Source: Rhododendron vialii (lineage: Eukaryota > Streptophyta > Magnoliopsida > Ericales > Ericaceae). Taken from it: a stretch of DNA of 64,000 nucleotides. Below are positions 36,074-49,500 of this stretch, in pieces. The position numbers and the translations under genes were made by a program. Location: positions 38,735,001 through 38,799,000 of the forward strand of contig NC_080567.1 in assembly GCF_030253575.1 (NCBI RefSeq), read 5' to 3'. The stretch's first letter is position 1; each line of letters starts with the position of its first letter. The notes below the pieces were generated by a model. The model did no database searches. It saw only the letters and a program-made list of their open reading frames with translations, and was not told the origin of the DNA.

Positions 36074-37080
36074 ATTGTCAAAAGAATTTTAAGTAATTAG
36101 CATTTTTTTTAAAAATAAGGTCAAGGTAAAGGACTAAATGGGTCAAAGACAAAAACAAAAAGAAGAAGTCAAAAGAAGAAAAATTTAAAGATCCTTCTGA
36201 AGTACCTATCTTTAATTAGCTTTGCTTTTGGTAATCGATGTTTACTTTCTTTCTTTTTTTTATAGAGTATAAATTCTATCAGCCACAGAGGGAAACCCCA
36301 TGGTTTCCATCATCGCATGTGGGTCCTACAAGACTTTTTTTGTTACAATCTGAACCGTTCATCTTGTAGAACACGTAGAGTAGTATATCCATTAAAAAAA
36401 TCAGTTTGATTGGATATCGATAGGTATATCAAAACTTGAATTTTGGTTTACAGAATGGAGGGTCATAGATTTTGAAGTTAAATTCTTTATGGTAGTCCAT
36501 TTCCTAAACCGAAATTCAATTTTTAACGTACCTATTGATGTCCGACCGAGCTCATTTTTGGCGTGCATATACTATTATGTAGGCTCTACAAGATGAATGG
36601 TTCAGATTATAACAAAAAATGCTTAGTAGGACCCGTAACGGGTTGTGATGGAAAACCAAAGTTTTCACTTGTGGTGAAAAAAATTTTAACTCTTTTTTAT
36701 AACAACACCTCTTCTTTTGTCTTCTTGTAACGTGAATTTATAAAATCAACATTTTATTTATATATTCTTTCATAATTGGATTCTTGAAAAGATAACATTG
36801 TAAATTCAAATTACAAAAAGATAAAAGGGTTGATGTGATTAAAAAAAGAGAAGCGTGAATATCAATACTCTTGCTCTTTTAGTTTTCATATTTTTATAAG
36901 AAGTAATTAGTTTTGCTTGGATCATCACGTACCACAAGTCCTGAAATCGTCTCTCTCTCTCGCCCACCCACGCACATCACATAGAGTGGCACGCGGCGCG
37001 CCCACACACTCAGTTAAAAGCAAAAGCAGATGATAACAGATATTTCGAGTACGTGTGAAGGTTGTACGAGTAATTTTGCA
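35500..37080. other. Intergenic DNA upstream of the MFS gene
   Basis: No gene is seen. It holds (AT)n and (AG)n at about 35909-35964, (AT)n at 36021-36071, and an inverted-repeat element at about 36268-36700. A GC-rich stretch with ACGCGGCGCGCC lies near 36990. Confidence 0.6.
36268..36700. mobile_element. Inverted-repeat element, about 430 bp
   Basis: The arms are inverted copies about 150-190 bp long. The left arm has GGGTCCTACAAGAC, GTTACAATCTGAACCGTTCA and CTTGTAGA; the right arm has the complements of nearly the same phrases in reverse order. Edges and target duplication could not be fixed, so the superfamily is not called. Confidence 0.65.
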
Positions 37081-37108
37081 ACGCAAGTTTCTAACTTCTG
37101 TAACCTGC

Positions 37109-37270
37109 GCACTTGCTTTGCCTTACCCCAGAGAGAGAGAGAGGACTGAGAGAGAAATCCACACACACAGAGAGCACTTGCTTTGCCTTACCCCAGAGAG
37201 AGAGAGAGGAGTGAGAGAGAAATCCACAGAGAGAGAGAGAGAGAGAGAGAGAAATCCACAGAGAGAGAGA
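37109..37270 (+). repeat. 65-bp tandem repeat and (GA)n in the MFS 5' UTR
   Basis: GCACTTGCTTTGCC begins at 37109 and again at 37174, a 65-bp period; the second copy runs into (AG)n tracts reaching two bases before the ATG at 37272. The leader is thus almost entirely repeat DNA. Confidence 0.85.
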
Positions 37271-37271
37271 T

Positions 37272-37491
37272 ATGGAAAAGGTAGGGGAATTGAGGCACCT
37301 GTTCGTGACGGTGTTCCTGTCGAGTTTTGCAGGGGTTGTGGTAATTCCGGGGATTACGGATGTGACCATGTCCGCACTTTGCCCGGGCGTCGATGAATGC
37401 TCCCTTGCCATCTACCTCTCCGGTTTCCAACAAGCGGTATGTATGTATGTATGTATGTATATACATTTATGGTTGTATATATCTTTAATTG

Positions 37492-37531
<40 letters not shown>

Positions 37532-40500
37532 TAAATTATTAAGTATTCCTGCATATATACTTCATCTCTCTAGTGAACTGGTCAAAAAAATTATACATGG
37601 TCATACCTTTGCGTCTTTTTTTTCTTCTTGGATTCCTGCATTCAAAATAACAATATTACCCTCGCTCTTCAGTTCATCCTTTCACTTGCATGTTCTTCTC
37701 GATAAATTTTGTATTTTCATTTGGATTTTTGGATGTTGAACTTGTAAGGAATTTTCAAAATTAAAGAAAAGAAATTATAACCACTTTTACTTTTAAAACG
37801 TTATTTATTTTTTTGCGAGGTACGTACTTAATTTAGAAATTATGTTGAGTGTGTGGTTTGATCTCTTTCATCCCTAATTTTACTGATTTGCTAAATCTCG
37901 AGGAGTTACTTACATTTTCCTCTACGACCCCTCTTTTTCTCGCAACGTTTTGACATTATCTTTTTAAAATCATACTGTGCGTCTTTAATGGTGACATTTC
38001 AAAAGCAATGTAATTTACTTACATTTTCAATCCAACTCTTGTTTTACCTTTTTTTTAAAAGCATCTCCAACTAACCATTCTCTATTTCTCCTTTTGAGAG
38101 GACAACTACATTTTTTTCATAAAGAAATGAATATAGAGAATTTTACTATTCATAAAAACTCCAATCAGAAACCTCTATGTCTCTATCTCTATTTCAAGTA
38201 ATCCGTATTTTTTCTCTAATCATTATTCACTTTCATTCCAAGTCTACTATTTTCTGTATTTTATACTATTAAAAAAAGTGAATACGGAGGATTATCTATT
38301 TACTTTTTCCACACTCTATATTTAGAGCTTCAAATTCCATGTTCTAAAATAGAGGAGGAAACAAATGATGTGTTAATGCAAAAAATTTACTCCAAACTAA
38401 AATTATTAAAAAGAAATGAATAAATATAGAATAGGTTGGCGATGCTCTTAACGACACTACATATAGTTAATAAAGTTTCATGTGATTGCATATTCTGCAT
38501 GAAATGGTACACACATGTACAAACATTTAAAGCTTTATGAACCAGTGTTGTCACGTCACTTGTTTAACTAACATTTAAAGCTTTAGCAAATTAACTAGTA
38601 GAGTAATTGCCTATCATTTTCTCTAATTTTTTTTTTTTTTTGTTTCCATTTTCTTCCCCGTGGAACTCCAGTAATTAACGTCCATGGAAGTCAAGTTTTT
38701 GCCCATATAATTCAAACACTACAAAACAGGACAGCTTAACCTTGTTGGGTTGAGTACTACGACTGGCCACCGGAGTAGTATTATACACAAGGTTTGGATG
38801 AGTACACGTCCACGCATCTATATGCATGGAGTAAATATTTGACCCCTCCAGTTGGCGGGACTTGCACACCTAAACTTCAAACCTACCAAAATGGTGATTC
38901 AAGGCCATTCAATCAAATCTAGCTAGCTAGCTGATAACCTGAATGAATGAATTTGGATCCATATAGGAGTACATACCCCACCTTCCAAAACAAGCTAGCT
39001 AGCATACAGTTCAATTTAACCGTGTTGGAGGAGTCAATTGATGTTGTGGAATTAAACTGACTCAAATTATATGGGATTCGGGGTGTTGTAGTGCATCCCC
39101 GTGTAGTACACGTGTAGGGTGGCACACAGCTGTCGATTTCATCAATCAACGGTTCACATTAAAAAATAATTATGACCGGTAATAAATGATTCTTACTGGT
39201 CATAATTAAAAATCATATCTCAATCATTCATTGTCAAGATTGATGGCCCGTGTGCGCCCTACAGTGTGTCTTGCAGGACTTTGCATTACAGGATTTCTCA
39301 ATCCAAGTATATGTGGTTGCGTAGGGACACTTGGACCTGTAATGCAATATGGGGGTATGGTTTGCACGCAATTCAAGTTGTCAATCCCTATGTACAATTT
39401 CTAGTCCAGATTCTAAACAATATCCTACGAGTAATACGTGTTGGATACTATTTACTATTTAAAATTTGGACTGTCAAAACATTTTTGGATGGCTTAAATA
39501 GTACACCACTGCACTACAGGGTCCCTGGTTCAGGTTGCATAGTGAACATCAATTTTACTAAGATGAATACTCCTCTATTTATTAGTGATACCGGCAAATC
39601 TAGATTTTGAGCCTACAAAACAAAATACTCATCGATGTGACTTAGCTCGAGTTTAGAAATGTGTCATTGCCCCATTCTTATCATTAAACCCCATATAACA
39701 GTACTATCTCTATATAATATGAATACTTGTCACACAAAAAAAAAAAATGAATACCTTTTTTTTAATTAACGAAAATCACTGATCTATCTGTTGATGATAA
39801 TGATTAATGAAGGATGATTAATAATTTAATAAATGCGCGCAGATAACAGGAGTAGGAACGGTCCTGATGCTGCCGTTGATCGGAAGCCTGTCCGATGTGT
39901 ATGGACGCAAAGCATTACTCACACTCCCCATGACCATCTCCATTATTCCACTGGGTATGTATTGTTATATTGCTCCATTTTGCTTTCTCTTTCTTTTCTT
40001 TTTTGCTTTGGAATATTCGTGAGTGCGACTTTAGACCTACTCCAATTAATAAAAAGTAAAATACGTATACCAAGTTGCAACATTCAACATACTTTCTTAC
40101 CGACACAAAAAAAAGACCTGCAACATACTTTATCCGGACCTGGGGCTCTGCTCAAAATACTGTAAATACGAGAGCATCCTAAGCCAACAATTGTGATCTA
40201 AACTGCTCACTATATAGAGCTTGACGAGTAAAATAAATCCGAAAAAAATTAACTCGATCGGATATCGATAACTTAGTGAACGAATCATGTTTTTCGGCGG
40301 CTAGAAATATCTGAAAAAATAATACCAACTACTTTCAAATGTGGTTTGTTCACTTAGTTTCGGACAGTTATAACTGTCCAAAAATATGATTCATTCGCTT
40401 GGTTACCGATATTACAACAATTGAATTTGGAAATTGAATTCTACACCCCTTTTTTTGACATCTACATTCTTTTTTTTGTCTTCTAGGAAAAAAATTACAT

Positions 40501-43500
40501 ACACTTTCAACACTAAAATCCAAAAAAAGGAGTGTAGATGTCAAAAAAGGGAGTGTAGAATTTAATTTCTTTGAATTTTTACAATTTTGTTATACATGTC
40601 AGACTTTGTATAGTGAACAATTCGGCTCACATTTTTTACAATAATGCTATTCACATAATAATTCAAACACAACAATTCACATACATGTGAAGTCCACACA
40701 TAGTAATATGTGTGGAGTCCGTATACATATGAGAGATTGTGTGAATTGTTGTGTGAGTATCTTTTTGCATTTTTTAGCTCGGGGCGTTGTCTGTTTTGTC
40801 GGCACAGATGACTTGATGTGCCTAACAGCAGGCCCTCCGTCCCACTGAATAGAACAAATATTGAAAATATTGAATTATAGAACAAATCGAGATCTATCAA
40901 ACAAGATCCATATTGGATATAAAATTTATTACCACTTTAAAGATATAACTAGTTTTTTAATCCAGTTAGAATAAAACTGAGACAAGTAAATTGGGATAGA
41001 GAAAGTAATTTTTAATAAATTTTTTAGTCCGGCATGGATGACCTGTTATATTGCTGGTTATATTGCTCCATTTTGCTTTCTCTTTCTTTTCTTTTTTGCT
41101 TTGGAATATTCATGAGTGCGACTTTAGACCTACTCCAATTAATAAAAAGTAAAATACGTATACCAAGTTGCAACATTCAACATACTTTCTTACCGACGCA
41201 AAAAAAGACCTGCCACATACTTTATCCGGACCTGGGGCTCTGCTTAAAATACTGTAAATACGAGAGCATCCTAAGCCAAAAAATGTGATCTAAACCGCTC
41301 ACTATATAGACCCTGACTAATAAAATAAATCCGAAAATAACTCGATCGGATATTGATAACTTAATGAACCAATCATGTTTTTCGGCAGCTAGAAATGTCT
41401 GAAAAATAATACCAACTATTTTCAAATGTGGTTTGTTCACTTAGTTTTCGAACAGTTATAACTGTCCGAAAATATGATTCATTCACTTGGTTACCGATAT
41501 TCCAACTATTGAATTTTTACAATTTTGTTCTACACGTCAGACTTTGTATAGTGAACAATTCGGCTCACATTTTTTTCAACAATGTTATTCACATAATAAT
41601 TCAAACACAACAATTCACATACATGTGAAGTCCACACATAGTAGCATGTGTGGAGTCCGTATATATATGAGAGATTGTGTGAATTATTGTGTGAGTATCC
41701 TTTTTGCATTTTTTAGCTCGGGGCGCTGTCTGTTTTGTCGGCATAGATGACTTGATGTGCCTAACAGCAGGCCCTCCGTCCCCCTGTAATTTTCAACAAG
41801 TCTAGGTATACTATACTAAAGCACTACATCATCTACTACTCCCCCCGTCCCATAATATTTGTCCGGTCCGCAAAACGGAGACATAAAAATAATACTATTT
41901 TTGTAAGAAAAGTTGAAAAAAAATTCAACAATTTACTAGATCTCGACGAGTTCTTTTAACTTATGAAAAAAATTTAAATTTTTTCTCGAAAGAAATGCAT
42001 TATTTTGTAGTCCTCGTTTCGCGGACCGGACAAATATTACGGGACGGAGGGAGTACATTTTTTATGGGGTTCATTTTGGGTCTCACAAAAAATACAAAAA
42101 AATATTTATAAATTTTAAAATAATATTTTAGGGGGCCTTGTAAAAATTCAACTCTAACGGATATATGTAAGTATTATTTCTAGGTTTGTAGGAGAGAAAA
42201 TGCTCAACTGCGCAGTTTCGGACATACAAACCCAGAAATAAGGGCCTCATAAAACATTATTTTAAAATTTTTGGGTATTTTTTTGTATTTTTTTAAAATT
42301 CTGAATGGACTCCACAAAAAATATAATGAATGGTGTAGTAGTTTGGCGCAGTGTATGTAACATCTCTCCTGTATTTTATAGGAAGGAGGAGTACCACTGT
42401 TTCCTCTTTTAAGCCAGCCGTTACATCACAGTAGAACTCTATCATGGATGAGTGGCCGCCCATTCTCATTGTAGTTTTGATTTCATAAAAAGCACTACCT
42501 ATAAAAAGCATCATTAACTGGTTAAAAAGCACCACCAACCAACCGGGATAGTCCAAATGGGTCGGTTTTGTTGGGTGGATTTGCTCTTCGTACAATTGAT
42601 CATGTTTCGATTCTTGGAGCCAGTCTCCAAAAAAATACTCCATCCGTCTTAATTTCCTTGTCATTTTTTTGGAGTTTATGAAAACATTGAATTATAGAAC
42701 AAATCGAGATCTATCAAACAAGATCCATATTGGATATAAACTTCATTACCACTTTAAAAATATAACTAATTTTTTAATCCAGTTAGAATAGAACTGAGAT
42801 AAGTAAATTGAGATAGAGGAAGTAATTTCTAATAAATTCTTTAGTCTGGCGTGGATGACCTGTTTTTGACCCAGACATCTTTGATTGGTGATTTTTTTTT
42901 ACCTTACCGGACTAGTAAGGAGATTAGTTTAGGTGCATGTAAAATGACCCAGACATCTTTGATTGGCGATATTTTTTTTCTTAAGTGTCATATTATAAAC
43001 GCTAACAAAACTAGATTGTGATCATTTAAAAAAACTAGGGAGTACATTCGTCTTGTAACCAATCGTCTTGTAAGAGCATCTCTAACATATCTCCATAACT
43101 CACTTGTGGATAATTAACCTAGCTCATTTAAGGTCTACAAAATGAAAGCCTATTAATCTTCATATTTCCTATGGAGACTATCCCACCGAATGAAGACCCA
43201 CTATATTTCTCCTTACTTGATTTCAAAATCAGCATTTTACTCATTTTAATTAACTTTATGAAATCAAATTGTAATGTCAACTATCAATTTTCTTTTCTTA
43301 TTAAATTTCTGTAAAAAAAACACATATAACTCTAATGTTATAGACCTTATTCTTATAAATTAAATTGGTTCCATCGAGAATAGATCGACTATACCTTTAT
43401 ATCAGTTTAAGATCTGATTAATATTTATAATTGACACTGAGAAGTAAAGAATCCAAGAGAAATCATGGTTTTTCAAAATTCTTGTGTGAATAGTGAAACT

Positions 43501-46500
43501 CTCTAAATTCGCTTGAATGAACTTAAATGGTTTTTCAAAATTCATGCATGCTAGTTATATCATATCCTTACATCATGCTAGTTATATCATATCCTTACAT
43601 CATATATTCGAGATTTTGTACAAGAAATGTATTGACAGAGGGTTTTTTTATTTTAGGAAGAGCAAGAAATGCATTAATAATACTCTAATAAGAAAATAGT
43701 ACAATTGTTCTGTCGCCGTTACATTAATTAAGACATGCCAGCGACGAGCGAATACTAAACTAAGGCCTAAGGAACAGAACACAGAGTATTGATCTACAAA
43801 ACACAAAATACACATCACCCTATGTAATCACCAGAAAATAAAGACCGTCAAGCGGCCTAGAGACGCCGACGACGAGTGAACATAGTGTATTGACAGACGT
43901 TGGTTCTTGGTCAAGTCGGGTTGGTTTGGATTTTGGATTACTTCATTGGTGAACAGAGATTCAGAGAATTGACTCATCACCGAACGGATCCGGCTAGGTG
44001 AAAAAAAAAAATGCAACGAGCCGTATTAGTTTGGTTTCACAGGGTATTAAACATGTCAAGAGACTGGGGTCAACCAACGTTTTGAGCGACTCTCTAACTG
44101 CATCTTTTTGACATCAAAAATTCTTAAATCGCGAACAAACACACAAATACTTGCACAAGCATATTTACATGTTTTTTGGTTCCGTACACACTTCTATGTG
44201 TGGAGCTCACATAAAATTTAATTGTGTCGGTGCAAATGTTTGTATTTTATAGGATTACTCTTCGGAGTTTTGACGTTAGGTGCGATGAAATTACAATTTT
44301 AACTTTGGGACGACTAACCAATTGGGGCTAGCTTAGTTAGCCAGGACTCTTACATCTCACTAGAAGGTTAGGAGTTCGAGTCTCTTCACCTGCGTGTTGG
44401 TGTTCTTCTCTTAGAGGGCATTTCCTTTTCCTTTTTTTTTTTTTTTGTTTATCTATCCTATAATAGGCTTATTTCTTGTATTAATTGAGTTGTTGGTCTT
44501 TTAGCAGAAACAACTTAACTATGAAAAAAATATAGCGGAAACACCCTAAGTATGAGTTGTGATACAATGGAATTTATGATTTCATTATTGATGTTTTGGG
44601 AGACAAAGTGAGATGTGACTGATCGGTGTAAATGTTCAAAATCGCCACACCTAGTGTGGTTGGTTTGTTAGTCTCCCTCCTAAGAAAGCGTTCTTGTATT
44701 TGAGTCTTTATGGAAGCGGTGCTCGACTTCCGTTTGTAACGACTAACAATTAACCCCTAACATCCTACCGTCTGGGGGAATGTTAAAGATCATCTAATAA
44801 CCTCTCGTCGACATGGGTGACTATAGTTTCCTACGACACTATATTGATTGTGATGTTATCTGTACGGGTAATTAGTTTCTGATAAATTTTCCACAGAGAT
44901 TTTTTTTTTCAAGTTATATTAGAAAAAAATTGCGGAATACAATGAGTTTATGGCCATTATTGATCATCTACGCCTTAGAGCAAGTTTACCGGTTATTTGC
45001 TAAAAAACCTCTTGAACAGTGCACATTTTTTCATTTTACCTACTCACATTTCTTTCAACTCTACACCAATACAATCTATTTTACCTATTTTTTATTAAAA
45101 TACTAATTTTCTTTTTCATGTGTGTACGCAAGGAGGGAAGGATGGGATAGGGAGAAGAGGAGAGAGAAAGGAAAAACTAATACAATAATGGGTACATAAT
45201 GAACAGTTCTTAGGTATATTTAGCTAACCTTTTTCACAAAGGGATTATAGCACCCTCTTTACCTAAGCTGGTATAGTGCCCATTTTGAGGTTTTGCTTAG
45301 GTAAAATACCCAAAATGCTCTTTTAACTAGACTGATAAACTTGCTCTTACTACCCATCAGCCTTCTAGCTAGTAGGGTAGCTATTAGAAAGGTAAGGTGG
45401 TTTAACCAACTAGGCAGGCTCTGAAATTTAATGTCATAAAAAGTTACTGTATTAATAAAATGATGGTAAGAATTATATTGTTTAATTTTTTTTTTTCCCA
45501 ATCGATAGTAAGAATTACAGTATATTGTTAACTAGTAGATTTTATGTGGTGCATTGCAGTAATATTGGCTTACAGCAGGACAACAAACTTCTTCTACGCT
45601 TATTACGTGTCCAAGACTCTAACAGCTGTTATAAGCGAAGGAAGTGTTCTATGCCTCTCCCTTGCTTATGTGGTAATCAATTTCAAGCTTTTCATCCTTG
45701 CTTTACTTCTTTGTTTTTTACAACATATGAGGTATCCCCACCCAAACGGGATGAGACAAATTATTCTTGCTTAATTCCACTTGGATAATTGTATGTAAAG
45801 CTAGCTTTGAATTACTTGAGTTCGATTCATGTTTGACTCACAAAGGGTAGTTTAAAATCGACTTTATGAGTGAAAACCACATCTGAATTCATTTGAAATT
45901 TGTTAATTTTTCTGATAGACTCAAATTCAGTTTGATTTGGATATAGAGTATGAATAAATCAATCTAGGCTTGTGATTACCTTGATCACAAATCATTTGAT
46001 ATTAACTTGGACTTGGGTGCTAAACAAACCAAGTTTGTTAAATTTTGAAATCACGATTAAACAACTCACTAATCAACTTATTTACAATTCTAGATGAACA
46101 ATCATGTTGATTAGGGGAAAAAGACCTGGACCAGGGGAAGTTGAACCAAAGCTCTACGACTACAATACACAAACTTGCACACATAGTTACCCCAAACACT
46201 ACTAAACGTCTTTGTGATCCCTATGAGCGTTTGTGCAAGTATGAGTAGTTTTATCAAAATTCAAACGGGCCTTGAGTTCAGACTTTGTTCTTATAGGACC
46301 ATTTCGGATTTGCACAAGGAGACCAACAAGGAAATTATTAGGTTCGACGGGCCTCGCATTCTAGTCAGGAAATCAAGGCCTATTTCCTGACCTTACCATT
46401 CTTTCCCCAGGCCTACACTATTAGAGGGCCTAACTTATTATTTATTACCCCCAATTTTGGCCAAAATTTGAGTAGTGGACCAGAGGCAAGCTATTGGGCC

Positions 46501-49500
46501 TTAAGCTGATTCCGGTATACTTCATTGGGCTATTCAAGTCTATTGGGCCATTTGACCAAACCAAAATAAGAATCCTTGGGTTACATTAATATTTCAGATT
46601 GGGCTTAATTAATGCTCAAAATTTCATTATCACACAGCGAGTTCAAACTCAAAGAAATCCTTGTCAACGGGCCAGAGGTTTCTCTGTTTTGAGAGAAGGC
46701 CAGATTCACATTCCGTGGACAAATCCATGGCTAAGTTTGTGAGGCCCGAGGGAAAAGTCCAAAGCACGATAGGCCCAAAAGTAGGTCCAAATCAATCAAA
46801 GGCCCAAACATGAACCTAAGTAAAAGGAAAAGGGGCTCAAGTAAGTACGGTGGAATGAAGAACATGGGATAAAAGCCTGGCTATCATCCTTCCACACGAA
46901 GACAAGCCCTAGAAGGACAGGTGGCCGCCATGCAAGTCTCCAAAGTAGCTCCTTCAGGCCAGAAGCAGCTTGGTCAGGTTTGAAGCAACTCAATATTGAG
47001 CTAGCCGAAAAGAATGGACCAAGTACCAAGAAATTCCTTTTGTTCAAAATCTTCATGAGTAAGGAACCTACTTTGAAATTAACTAGGGTCCACAAGAAGG
47101 GATTAAAAGCTAGCAAAAATAGCTTTTCCCCTTGGTTTTAGCCAAAATATTTCGGCCTTTAATCTTGGTGGGTCCAAGGAGTGAGCCTTGGTAACGTTGT
47201 AAGTTGAGGAAACAGCTCCAAGGGCAGCTTAGAATCCCTTTTTCAGCAAGACATCATGCATGCAAGCAGTTCAAAGGCCTAAGAATTATGCAGCCGATTT
47301 TCTTGGAGTAAAGAGCAAGAATAGAAAGACACGTGCCAGTCATGCACGGGGCATACTCAAGCAGCTCAAACCTAGGGTTTTTTGCCTATAAATACCAAAA
47401 TGGGCAACCTTAGGAAGGATCCATGACCAAACAAGCCTAGCGCTTATGCAATTTATCTCTCAATTGTCTTTTAAATTGTCTTTACTTTCCCGTCCAGTCT
47501 AGCACGGGCTAGTCTAGCATGGCCTAGATTTTAGTTCATGTCTTTGTATCAATCCACTTTGTTAAACTGTTAGCGAAGTTTTCCTTTTACCGTTGTCCTT
47601 TTGTTTTTCATTTTAGGTCCTTTTTTCATTAGAAGGCAACGTTTACCCTTTGGGTTGTACACAAACATTCTACGTACAAAGTCAAATTTGAGGCCAGCAA
47701 GCCTTGAATATTAATTTGGACTGTAATCCGGTCCACACGCTCGCGTTTAATTTTCACTTTTTGGAGAAAACACTATATTTATTATTAGGCCCACATTAAT
47801 ATGGGTCTTCATTGGTTAAAAATATCGCCAACAGTTAACTGTTTAGAGTAATTCGCAATTCTTCCCGCCCAAATACTATAGAGTAGTACAGCATAAGCGT
47901 TCAGCCAAAAATGTTAGATTTTTCTGATGTTAACCGATTCTCTGATTTACAACTTCTTCTCAGGCAGATAATGTTTTAGAGAGATCCCGAGCTTCAGCGT
48001 TTGGGCTTGTTTCGGGAGCGTTTTACGCCGGATTCGTCGGGGGCACCTTCGCCGCTCGCTTCCTCTCCACTTCTCAGACATTTCAGGTTTGACCAATGCT
48101 ACGAACACAACTTTGAAGTTGAAACAAAATTTCAGACAAAACTCTGTTCAGCCACGTACATCGAACGACTCGGAGTTGTGTCTGGAGTAATGTTCCTGGA
48201 CTTTTTGTTCCGGTTTTCCAATTAAATTCTGAGTCTTTTTGAAAAAGAAGACTTACGTTGAACTGTTTGATCACGGGATTTTAATGTTCTTATTATGTTC
48301 TTCGTTAATTCAGGTTGCTGCAATTGTATCCATGATTGCAGTCGTCTATATGAGAATTTTCCTAAAGGATGATTGTACTATTAGGAGAAATACCAGTGAT
48401 TCTTTGAAGCATCCGATATTGACGACTGAAGAAGAAGAAGAAGAAGCTACTCCGTCCGAGGGTGAATTATTATCATCGAGTAAGGAGGTTGAGGTCTTCA
48501 AGAAAATCCCATCACCGAACGATCTTGTGTGTTTGCTTAAGACTAGGTGAGAGGAAAAATTTGTTTCATTACGTTGCGTTTGGTTCACAATTTTGAAATG
48601 AAAATTTTGAGTTAAAATGTAAAAACATTTGATTGAATGAGTTATTTTTGAGATGAGTGGGTCCCTATATATCTGAGAGTAAGCAAAAGGAAAAAAAATA
48701 AAATTTCGTGATAAAGCCTATGGGTCTGGCAGGTGGGACAAAAAATTTTGTCCCAAATTCTGACACATCTCTCTCTCTCTTCAAAAAAAAGGCCAGCCTT
48801 TACTTGTTAATTATTAAAAAAGCCAGGGAAATCAAGGAGGTGGAGGAGGGTGGGAGTTGTGGGGGCCATTTTTACTGTATCACACAGGGTTGTAGTCTGA
48901 CTTTGAAGTCAAAATGCTGGTCTTTGTCAGAACTTGTTGGTTCCCAAATTTTTTTGCATTCAAAACTACTTTGTGAAATAAAAGTTCAAAATGCCCAACC
49001 GAACTTGTTGGTTATTTCAGTGGTAAAACTTTTTTAGACCAGCCACTTTGTGCATGTACGGCCAAAGTTTTTTTTTTTTTTTTTATCAGCAAAGAAAGGT
49101 TTCTGTATTATTAATAAAAATGATACAAAACACTTTTTAATCAGTAAAAAAATGTACGACCAAAGGTTAGGTCTTGTCTTTGGTCCATCCCCCCATCGAT
49201 TGGAGATTATGTGGGTACTGTTATTATTGTTGTTGCAATTTTCTTCTTGTTGCAATTTTCTTTCTCCATGCTTATTGATTGGAACACTTTGTTGTGTGAT
49301 AAACCTAACCAAGTCTACTAGTTATATGTATCGGTAAATAGTGAAAAGGAGGGGGGAATTGGCTTGTTTGGGTGTCGAAGCTGGATTGATGGTTGTGGGT
49401 TTAAGATTAGGCAAAGAGCTAATTCAATTTAGGAAACTGATTTCATTTGATCGTTGGCTTGGAGACCAAGAGAAAATATGAAGAACCCAAAGTCGTATAC

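Noticed and set aside
43077-43120. Possible Tourist MITE starting GAGCATCTCTAACAT
   Set aside because: No inverted partner or target duplication found downstream.
46796-47116. 106-residue minus-strand frame in MFS intron 3
   Set aside because: Lies within the LTR-like block, no motif, antisense to its TATA box.
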